Assembly: GCF_016595215.1 (NCBI RefSeq)
Contig: NZ_JAENHK010000010.1
Location: 833,136-897,135, forward strand
Reading direction: 5' to 3'
DNA: 64,000 nt
Source of the DNA: Chryseobacterium paridis
GTDB lineage: Bacteria > Bacteroidota > Bacteroidia > Flavobacteriales > Weeksellaceae
The notes below the pieces were generated by a model. That model was not told where the DNA came from, searched no databases, and saw only the letters and a program-made list of their open reading frames with translations. Shown here piece by piece: positions 26,001 through 32,587 of the stretch; position 1 is the first letter of the stretch; each line of letters starts with the position of its first letter. Position numbers and translations under genes: made by a program.

Positions 26001-26912
26001 TTATTCTAACCCAGCCAAAAATCTTAGAATTGATTTAGCAGTTTCCTCTGGTCGTTCTTCCATTAAAAAATGGCCAGCTCCATCAATTTCTTTCATCTCC
26101 AGATTTTTGACATAAGGGGAAAGACTAAGCTTGAGCATTTCGTAGTTGTCACTACCAGTAATACCTATACTAGGGGCATCAATAATTTTCATTGCTTTTA
26201 TATCCTGAATATCCTGGGTAAATGCCTGATACCATGCATTGGAGGCTCTTATAGAAGCTTTGTCATTATAGGCTTGACTGTAAACCTTTCTGTCAAAATC
26301 ACTTATTGAAGATTGATCTTTCAAAAGTTGGTCAAAGATCCAATCCTGAATCAGATGAAATCGTCCCTCTACCAGTTTTTCGGGGAGATCTTTAACCTGA
26401 TTAAATGCAACCCACCATGGATATACCGGAAGTCCTACGGGCAACATTGGAAGTTGATACATATTTTCATCCGGGTGTGGAGTGTCCAACACAATAAGCT
26501 TTTCTGTATTCTGAGGAAAATTACCCGCAAAGCTTATTGCAACAGTTGCTCCAATATCATGGCCTCCAATACTCACTTTTTCATATCCAATCTTTTTGAT
26601 CAAATTCAATATATCATGAGCCATATTTTTCTTTGAATATCCAACATCTGGTTTTCCTGAACTTCCCATTCCTCTGATATCGATAACAATTACATGATGC
26701 TTTTCAGCCAGGGCCGGCATTATTTTATGGAAGCTCCACCAGGTTTGTGGCCAGCCAGCGAGTAATACGAGAGGGGAGCCCGTTCCACCTGCTACATAAT
26801 GTAGTGCAAGGCCCTCCACTTCCTCGATGTGGCTAGTGTATCCTGGAATCAGATTGACAAGTTGGCTATCCTCATATTTTCCTGGATCATTGTCAACGAA
26901 TATTGAGCTCAT
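26001..26912 (-). CDS. Alpha/beta hydrolase, epoxide hydrolase-like
   Basis: The 303-residue protein has LVLLAGWPQTWWSFHKIMP around the oxyanion loop, GHDIGATVA as nucleophile elbow with Asp as nucleophile, and GAGHFLMEERPEET at the C-terminal His. An Asp nucleophile (GxDxG) is typical of epoxide hydrolases and haloalkane dehalogenases. It starts 17 bases after the TetR gene at 26930, so it is probably controlled by it. Substrate unknown. Confidence 0.9.
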   Translation of the reverse strand: MSSIFVDNDPGKYEDSQLVNLIPGYTSHIEEVEGLALHYVAGGTGSPLVLLAGWPQTWWSFHKIMPALAEKHHVIVIDIRGMGSSGKPDVGYSKKNMAHDILNLIKKIGYEKVSIGGHDIGATVAISFAGNFPQNTEKLIVLDTPHPDENMYQLPMLPVGLPVYPWWVAFNQVKDLPEKLVEGRFHLIQDWIFDQLLKDQSSISDFDRKVYSQAYNDKASIRASNAWYQAFTQDIQDIKAMKIIDAPSIGITGSDNYEMLKLSLSPYVKNLEMKEIDGAGHFLMEERPEETAKSILRFLAGLE

Positions 26913-26929
26913 ATGATTTAAATTTTAGA

Positions 26930-27508
26930 TTAAGACTTATTATATATTGTATACTCTTTCAGCCCAACACTTCCTTTAAAAGAAGACCATGCAAATTTTT
27001 TCAAATCATTTCCTGCAATTTCTCCGTTGCGCTGGGCAGCAATGGCGATATCTATAATCCCCCCAAAAAGATTATAAATCCATGGCACCGTAAACTTATG
27101 ATCAATCATTCTATTTTCCTGAAGATGTTCTACGATTCCAAACCATTTTGCCTTAACATCATCATATAATTCTTTTTCATTATGCACCACTTCTGAATAA
27201 CCGCTTCGTTCAAATCGTTTTTTCACAAAAGAATATTCATGTCCGATACTGAGCGCAGCGTAGAACATATTTTCCATTTGTACAAGAGGAATGTCGCTGC
27301 TCAGATAGGCTGTAATCATTGTAGCATTACATGTTTCCATCATTTTTTGTTTGCAGCATTCAATTAAGGAATTCTTATCCTTAAAATATCTATGGATGGT
27401 ACGTCGGCTAATTCCTATATGATTAGCAATATCATCAATTGTTGCAGCGTCATTATCATTTAATATATATACTGCTGCATCAATAATTTTACTTTCTGTA
27501 CTTTTCAT
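26930..27508 (-). CDS. TetR-family repressor of the second hydrolase operon
   Basis: The start at MKSTESKIIDAAVYIL gives 192 residues; the longer frame covers the promoter. The helix-turn-helix reads ATIDDIANHIGISRRTIHRYFKDK. It heads an operon with the epoxide hydrolase-like gene. A -7 box and a palindrome directly upstream suggest self-repression. Confidence 0.9.
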   Translation of the reverse strand: MKSTESKIIDAAVYILNDNDAATIDDIANHIGISRRTIHRYFKDKNSLIECCKQKMMETCNATMITAYLSSDIPLVQMENMFYAALSIGHEYSFVKKRFERSGYSEVVHNEKELYDDVKAKWFGIVEHLQENRMIDHKFTVPWIYNLFGGIIDIAIAAQRNGEIAGNDLKKFAWSSFKGSVGLKEYTIYNKS

Positions 27509-27512
27509 GTCG

Positions 27513-27549
27513 CAAATATATGTAAAATGACTCAACAATGTGACATTTT
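27513..27549 (-). promoter_or_regulatory. TetR promoter and overlapping palindrome
   Basis: On the minus strand TATATTTG (27513-27520) is a perfect -7 box 5 bases ahead of the ATG. Immediately upstream, 27524-27549 is an imperfect 26-bp palindrome with outer arms AAAATG/CATTTT and matching CA/TG inside. A repressor there would cover the -33/-7 spacer. Confidence 0.55.
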
Positions 27550-27782
27550 TATAATTTTAATTCAAGCCTGAAAAATAAATTCGTCTGAAAAATTATTGGA
27601 CAAAACCTATCACAAATATCATAAAATAAAGCAAATCTAATAAAATGATATCTCCAACAAATAACCATTATATTAATGGAATATTAAATTATATAAATAA
27701 TTAAATATTTTTTCAAAAAAAAATACAACGTATTGTAATTTTTCCTATCTTAGTGAAGTATTAATCATAAAAAATTATTATC

Positions 27783-28052
27783 ATGAAAAATTTTAAAAAA
27801 TTAGACAGAGAGCAGTTAAAAACTATTTCAGGAGATGGATTTCTTGATCCAATTTTAGGCCTAGTAGGTGGAGTTCTAGGTGGAGTTGGAACTATCGTTG
27901 GTGGTACTATCGGTGCTATTGGCGGTGCTGTAGGTGGAACTGTTGTTCAAGTTGTTAAAAATCTTGAAAACGGACTTTGCCAAGTACAGTGTGGAATCAA
28001 CAATGTTGTACACATTACTGTAGTTAGCTGTGGAGCTAATACTTGCCACTAA
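27783..28052 (+). CDS. GG-type leader peptide with Gly-rich hydrophobic core
   Basis: The 89-residue precursor begins MKNFKKLDREQLKTISGDG, the shared leader. The core has a long GxxxG-rich hydrophobic stretch (LGLVGGVLGGVGTIVGG and similar, about residues 26-58) like the membrane-inserting class II bacteriocins, then a tail with four cysteines ending in CGANTCH. It has its own terminator and a decayed relative directly downstream. A CPBP membrane protease faces it. Pore-forming activity is inferred from composition. Confidence 0.8.
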   Translation: MKNFKKLDREQLKTISGDGFLDPILGLVGGVLGGVGTIVGGTIGAIGGAVGGTVVQVVKNLENGLCQVQCGINNVVHITVVSCGANTCH

Positions 28053-28070
28053 TAAAAATTAAAAATTACT

Positions 28071-28097
28071 ACCGCTCTGAAAAGAGCGGTTTTTTTT
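28071..28097 (+). terminator. Terminator of the Gly-rich peptide gene
   Basis: ACCGCTCT and AGAGCGGT form a perfect 8-bp stem with a GAAA tetraloop followed by a T-run. The same stem sequence is repeated at 28272. Confidence 0.92.
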
Positions 28098-28147
28098 ATG
28101 ATAATAAGTAATATGTAATACTACAGAATAGAGGCTTACTGGTATAG

Positions 28148-28243
28148 TACCTTATTCTTACAAACAATACATTAGGCAATGTACAGGCTGTCATAAATAG
28201 AGTAGTACACATTCCTTTACCTAAGGGTAAAACTACCTGTTAA
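28148..28243 (+). pseudogene. Decayed copy of the Gly-rich peptide gene (C-terminal part)
   Basis: Reading from 28178 gives NVQAVINRVVHIPLPKGKTTC then stop. The intact gene ends QVQCGINNVVHITVV...ANTCH, so VQ, IN, VVHI and TC are shared. In-frame stops appear just upstream, and no leader remains. The same terminator stem follows at the same relative place. This is best read as a degraded tandem duplicate. Confidence 0.6.
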
Positions 28244-28271
28244 GACAACAAAGTATTTATAGTTAGTTATG

Positions 28272-28297
28272 CCGCTCTTTCCAGAGCGGTTTTTTTT
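28272..28297 (+). terminator. Second CCGCTCT/AGAGCGG terminator
   Basis: Stem CCGCTCT-ttcc-AGAGCGG followed by eight T. Stem and T-run match those at 28071, which supports duplication of the whole peptide-terminator unit. It also lies at the end of the convergent CPBP gene. Confidence 0.9.
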
Positions 28298-28322
28298 AAT
28301 ATTCTAAAATACATTTGATTCT

Positions 28323-29117
28323 TTACTTCAGGAACGGATACGTAAAAAACAGAATATGAATTAAGTTCAGAATAAAATGACTCACTATATTCAGTATAAT
28401 ATTTTTTGCCCTATAATAGATCAGTCCATACATCATCCCAGCTATAGCAGCATACAAAACATACCATATTCCACCCTGCCAGTGCAAGGCCCCAAAAGCC
28501 AAAGCAGCAATAAAAACAGCAATGATTCCGCTATTTTTTATATTCAGCAAAGATAGGTGCCTTTGAAAAAAACCTCTGAATAAAACTTCTTCCGCCATCA
28601 CAACGAACAATAAGTTATTTAAAGCCCAAATAAAGAAATAAGAGTGAAACTTAATATCAATTTTGACAAAATTAAACAATAAAGTAAGTCCCATAAGTAA
28701 AAGAACAGCTATTATAATAAGATACCAATTCTTCTTCAGAGCAGATTTAAAGTTCATTTCCCACGGCACTACAAACAAGAGCAAAATAAGCCCAGTCAAC
28801 GTTTTATCTATATTGAAATACATAGTAAAGGGAACTGCATCTTTTGATACCTGTATTTTATCGAAAATTAGTACATTATTAAATCCTGGCAGCAAATGCT
28901 GAAAAACAACAATAGAAAATACAAAGATACCCAATGCCATGGCATGATATAAAAACCTGCTGTATTTCTGATTTTTTTCCAACATACTATATCCATAAAC
29001 CATCGCTACAAAAGCCAGGATAATCAGAAGTCCTACAACCGATATGAGTTGAGTAAAAAGACAAATTATTAAAACTGAAAATAACAGGAGCATTTTGGCA
29101 GATTCTTTTCTTTCCAT
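28323..29117 (-). CDS. CPBP-family intramembrane metalloprotease
   Basis: The 264-residue multi-pass protein has the CPBP (Abi/CAAX) motifs EEVLFRGF (E176, E177, R181), H212 in GALHWQGG and H247 in IVSHFILN. Such proteins process prenylated or leader peptides or give immunity to bacteriocins. It converges with the Gly-rich peptide gene and its decayed copy, so an immunity or processing role is possible. That link rests only on position. Confidence 0.88.
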   Translation of the reverse strand: MERKESAKMLLLFSVLIICLFTQLISVVGLLIILAFVAMVYGYSMLEKNQKYSRFLYHAMALGIFVFSIVVFQHLLPGFNNVLIFDKIQVSKDAVPFTMYFNIDKTLTGLILLLFVVPWEMNFKSALKKNWYLIIIAVLLLMGLTLLFNFVKIDIKFHSYFFIWALNNLLFVVMAEEVLFRGFFQRHLSLLNIKNSGIIAVFIAALAFGALHWQGGIWYVLYAAIAGMMYGLIYYRAKNIILNIVSHFILNLIHILFFTYPFLK

Positions 29118-29241
29118 ATGAGTACTTTAAATAAAATAGATAAGCAGGTATCTTTTTAAAGGAGTAAAAATACTAATAAAAAAGTCAAAGCTTGCTCCAA
29201 TACAAGATTTCCATTGAGTAGGAGCGTATTGAATATCTATT

Positions 29242-29249
29242 TATATTTG
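29242..29249 (+). promoter_or_regulatory. -7 promoter element (TATATTTG)
   Basis: Perfect TAnnTTTG about 113 bases before the cupin gene, which implies a leader of about 105 bases. No TTTG at the right spacing is seen. Confidence 0.4.
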
Positions 29250-29361
29250 TTTGACAAGCATAAACCCATAAAGTGGATATGAAAAAGTATAGTGATGGCA
29301 AATAATAGCAAACTAACTGCTTCCTCAACATAATATCATAATCAATATATAAGATATACTC

Positions 29362-29853
29362 ATGGATTCAAATATAAGCATCATCAATAAAGACAAAGGA
29401 AAATTACTAGCCGTTGCAGGAGGTAATTACAGAATTATTATTTCTGGAGACCAAACCGATGGAAATTATGCTGTCATAGAAATGGTAGTCCCTCCGGGAG
29501 GTGGACCGCCGCCACATTCACATCCAGATATTCAGGAAATGTTTCATGTTCTGGAAGGTGAGGTAGAATTTAAAACTGAAGCAGGCAAACAAATCGTTGG
29601 GCAAGATGGTTTTGTTAATATCCCTTTTGGAGGTTCTATACATTCTTTTAAAAATACCTCTGAAAAATATGCACGATTACTTTGTACCGTCATTCCTGCA
29701 GGATTAGAAGTTCTATTTGAAGAAGTAGGTACTCCTGCATTACCTGGTCAAATTTTGCCAGTTCCGGAATTCACAGAAGAACGAAAAGAATTCTTACAAA
29801 AATTAAATGAAAAACATGGGATTAAAACATTTCCTTCTGATTTTCTTGGATAA
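29362..29853 (+). CDS. Cupin-domain protein
   Basis: The 163-residue protein is a single beta barrel with both cupin motifs: GGGPPPHSHPDIQEMFHVLEGEVEF and VNIPFGGSIHSFKNTS. The His, His, Glu, His metal ligands are present. It could be a dioxygenase, isomerase or sensor; nothing here decides. The GNAT gene starts 54 bases later and may be on the same RNA. Confidence 0.88.
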   Translation: MDSNISIINKDKGKLLAVAGGNYRIIISGDQTDGNYAVIEMVVPPGGGPPPHSHPDIQEMFHVLEGEVEFKTEAGKQIVGQDGFVNIPFGGSIHSFKNTSEKYARLLCTVIPAGLEVLFEEVGTPALPGQILPVPEFTEERKEFLQKLNEKHGIKTFPSDFLG

Positions 29854-29907
29854 AATATTTTTTGAAACCCCTAGAGAATTATCATCGAACTATAAAGAAA
29901 CTAAAGA

Positions 29908-30312
29908 ATGAAAATCATTTACAAAACTGAAATCATCCCTGAAATAGAAGAAATAATTGATTTATATAATTTTTCCGATTATTTTCCAATTGCTGATAAA
30001 AATGATATTGAAAGAATAAAAAAGATGCATCATAATGCCAATATTGTCGTGACGGCCTGGGATAATAATAAATTAGTAGGTTTGGCAAGATCTATTTCAG
30101 ACTTTTGTTATTGTTGCTACCTTTCTGACCTATGTGTAAGAGACGACTATAAAGGAAATGGCATTGGAAAAGAATTGGTAAACATTACAAAAACAATGGC
30201 TGGTGATGAATGCAAATTAATTCTTCAATCTTCACCAAACGCAATTGGCTTTTATTCCACTATTGGAATGGAACAAATAGACTCGGCTTTTATCATAAAG
30301 CGAAGTCATTAG
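29908..30312 (+). CDS. GNAT-family N-acetyltransferase
   Basis: The 134-residue protein has the acetyl-CoA loop VRDDYKGNGIGKEL and the C-terminal AIGFYSTIGME. It is the short GNAT form with the layout of YhbS-like proteins. The acceptor substrate is unknown. It ends in front of a shared two-way terminator. Confidence 0.88.
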   Translation: MKIIYKTEIIPEIEEIIDLYNFSDYFPIADKNDIERIKKMHHNANIVVTAWDNNKLVGLARSISDFCYCCYLSDLCVRDDYKGNGIGKELVNITKTMAGDECKLILQSSPNAIGFYSTIGMEQIDSAFIIKRSH

Positions 30313-30369
30313 TAAGTACAGACTTTCTTCTACATAGGAGAAAATGGTGAATATTTAAAAACAAATATA

Positions 30370-30399
30370 AAAGGCCTTGAAAGAAATCTCAAGGCCTTT
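30370..30399. terminator. Bidirectional terminator between GNAT and RidA genes
   Basis: AAAGGCCTTGA and TCAAGGCCTTT form a perfect 11-bp stem around AAGAAATC, with A-rich and T-rich flanks. It serves both converging genes. Confidence 0.9.
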
Positions 30400-30423
30400 A
30401 TCATTACAATTGATCAATTCGAT

Positions 30424-30816
30424 TTATTTCACAACAGTAGCTTCAAGCTCTACAGTTAAAGTTGCAAAAAGACCTTTGATTTCAAGTAGAGTGGTGGCCT
30501 GTTCAATACCATTTGTTTTAAGAAAAGGCACATACACATCCATACAGGTATTGAAAAAGTCATTGACAGATGTTGTATAAACATTCAATCTAACGATATT
30601 TTTAGATTCATATCCTGATTCGGAAATGAGCTTTTCAAGGTTTTTGATCGTCTGAATGAGTTGGCTCCTCATATCTTCACTACTAGGCATTCCGTTTTCA
30701 TCTATTGCAACTTGCCCTGAACAGTACAAAGTTCCTTTAACATTGGTTACTTCTACTGCCTGCGCAGAATTTGTGTTTTTACCCCATACCCAAGGGTCAA
30801 AAGATTGTTTTTCCAT
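30424..30816 (-). CDS. RidA-family (YjgF/YER057c) protein
   Basis: RidA enzymes hydrolyse reactive enamine/imine intermediates. The 130-residue protein has GTLYCSGQVAIDENG and the ending FATLTVELEATVVK. The usual Arg of the active site (near IRVYT) is replaced in context by NVYTTS, so it may be one of the subgroups without deaminase activity. It follows the WYL regulator by 76 bases in the same direction. Confidence 0.85.
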   Translation of the reverse strand: MEKQSFDPWVWGKNTNSAQAVEVTNVKGTLYCSGQVAIDENGMPSSEDMRSQLIQTIKNLEKLISESGYESKNIVRLNVYTTSVNDFFNTCMDVYVPFLKTNGIEQATTLLEIKGLFATLTVELEATVVK

Positions 30817-30892
30817 TTTGATGATGTATTTAAATATTACAATGCAAAGATGGAAGGCCTTAATGACAGCCCTATGTCAGGGGTCAAAAAAA

Positions 30893-31567
30893 TTATGATT
30901 GGTCAAAAAACTCTTGTAATGTAAGCTTATGCGGAGTGAACTTTTCATGCAAAAGGATTAGGTTCTCCATTCTATCTAAACGAAAATACCTAAAATCATT
31001 TCGTAATTTACACCATGCAATAAGAAGCCAGTTTTCATGTGTACTCACCAGCGCAAAAGGTTCTATCTCTCGAGTTGACTTTATACCTGACTCATTGATG
31101 TAGTCGATTTTCACCACGAAATAGTTCGTTAAAGCATATTGAAGCTCAGAAAGATTATTGCTATTTCTATCTCGATTGCTATTCTGGCTGAAACGTGTCC
31201 GGTCAGATAAAAGATTTACTTTTTGTTTATCACTGTATCTCAGGACCGCTTTTATTTTGTCCATTGCTTGTATATAATCTTTGATAAATGAAGAATCTTT
31301 ATTTTTCAAGACCAACTGCTCTGCTAAAATTAAAGCATTGACTTCCTTTTCCTCAAACATGATTGGTGGGATTCTAAAACCCTCCATTAATGTATATCCT
31401 TTTCCTTCTTCTGTCAGAACAGGAACACCTGAATCTTCGAGGGCTCTGATATCTCTATACACTGTACGGATACTCACTGAAAACTTCTCAGAGATCTCTT
31501 TTGCGGTCAACAATTTTTTGGTCTGTAATAAGGTCAATATGGCGGTTAATCTTGAAAGCCGTTTCAT
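30893..31567 (-). CDS. HTH/WYL-domain (YafY-type) transcriptional regulator
   Basis: The start at MKRLSRLTAIL is the usual YafY-family N-terminus. Residues 1-60 are an HTH_11 domain (LTAKEISEKFSVSIRTVYRDI); about 130-205 are the WYL domain (YFVVKIDYINESG, WLLIAWCKLRNDFRYFRLDRM). It probably controls itself and the RidA gene behind it. WYL domains bind small ligands or nucleic acids; the ligand here is unknown. Confidence 0.9.
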   Translation of the reverse strand: MKRLSRLTAILTLLQTKKLLTAKEISEKFSVSIRTVYRDIRALEDSGVPVLTEEGKGYTLMEGFRIPPIMFEEKEVNALILAEQLVLKNKDSSFIKDYIQAMDKIKAVLRYSDKQKVNLLSDRTRFSQNSNRDRNSNNLSELQYALTNYFVVKIDYINESGIKSTREIEPFALVSTHENWLLIAWCKLRNDFRYFRLDRMENLILLHEKFTPHKLTLQEFFDQS

Positions 31568-31788
31568 ATCATTTTCTCCCATAGTATTCAAAGCGTATTA
31601 AATCCTGTACACAATAATAGTTCTTTTTAGAACAAGAAGAGTAGTGGATTATAATTATTTAATGGCTAGAAAAATGATCTGCAACTTCTTTTCAAAAGAA
31701 TTTTTCCAAAAGTAAAAAAATACCATTTCATAAGATATTGATAATGCTTTCCAATGTACCTTTGCAGAACTTAATTTTCAATACCAAA

Positions 31789-32508
31789 ATGAAACATTAT
31801 CTTATTGCATCTCGTCTTATTTTAGCAATTATATTGAGTAGTTCAACACTTATTTTTTCTCAAAAACATGATATGGTGATGGATCATCCCGGAGTTCATG
31901 GGATGATTTTATTGGGAAATGAGACCCAATATGCTTCTCATCTTCCGCTTTTTCATACTCCCCATGATTATCAGGTTATTTTAAAAATTAAATTAGATGA
32001 GCCTTCTGCGTTAACTTATCAAAAAGATAGAGTAGTACATCCCGAAAATAGCATGTACACGCTGGAACCTGAAAAATTTGTTCTTCCGTCTATCATGAAT
32101 GATATCACTACATTTAAAGCCAATATTTACAGAGGTCATTTTGAACGTGGTGGGGAATTGATCATAAAAGATGCACAAGTAGAAATAACCAAAGTATTAT
32201 ACTTCCACAAGCTGAACATGGATAAAAGTGAAGGAAATCCGTGTGATTATATTTTATTTGGCGATCAAAAGCAACAATTTTTAGCCCATCAGATTTTAAA
32301 TCGTCCGGATTTTGATGAACTTTCAAAAATTAATATAAAGAATAAAACCATTGCCACTTCATTGCAGAATGGTGAAATAGCTATCGTTCCAAGTAAAGCT
32401 AAAAAAACTGAAATCTTAAGTGAGAAATGCAGTGGACATAAGGACTATAAAAATATTAATTTTAATAATCCTGAAATAATTTATCTGGAATTTGACGAAT
32501 TAAAATAG
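31789..32508 (+). CDS. Secreted protein of unknown function
   Basis: The start at MKHYLIASRLI gives a signal peptide cut near LIFSQKH. The 239-residue product has HHDxxMDHPG-like and HxPLFHTPHDYQV segments rich in His near the N-terminus. It resembles secreted Bacteroidota proteins of unknown role; I recognise no domain. It is a lone gene ending at a strong two-way terminator. Confidence 0.7.
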   Translation: MKHYLIASRLILAIILSSSTLIFSQKHDMVMDHPGVHGMILLGNETQYASHLPLFHTPHDYQVILKIKLDEPSALTYQKDRVVHPENSMYTLEPEKFVLPSIMNDITTFKANIYRGHFERGGELIIKDAQVEITKVLYFHKLNMDKSEGNPCDYILFGDQKQQFLAHQILNRPDFDELSKINIKNKTIATSLQNGEIAIVPSKAKKTEILSEKCSGHKDYKNINFNNPEIIYLEFDELK

Positions 32509-32534
32509 AAGCCAAAAGACTTCTTTTAAACATA

Positions 32535-32566
32535 AAAAAGAGTAGAAATTAATTTCTACTCTTTTT
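32535..32566. terminator. Bidirectional terminator, 16-bp perfect stem
   Basis: AAAAAGAGTAGAAATT is followed directly by its exact complement AATTTCTACTCTTTTT. It ends both the secreted-protein gene and the converging protease gene. Confidence 0.92.
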
Positions 32567-32587
32567 TTTTTTATTTTAATTATGTAA

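Noticed and set aside
26903-27169. Plus-strand open frames opposite the hydrolase and TetR genes
   Set aside because: They are antisense to well-supported genes and show no protein-like features.
22859-29221. Shared CCATTGAGTAG word upstream of the PsiD-like and cupin genes
   Set aside because: An 11-base match between two places is expected by chance many times in 64 kb.
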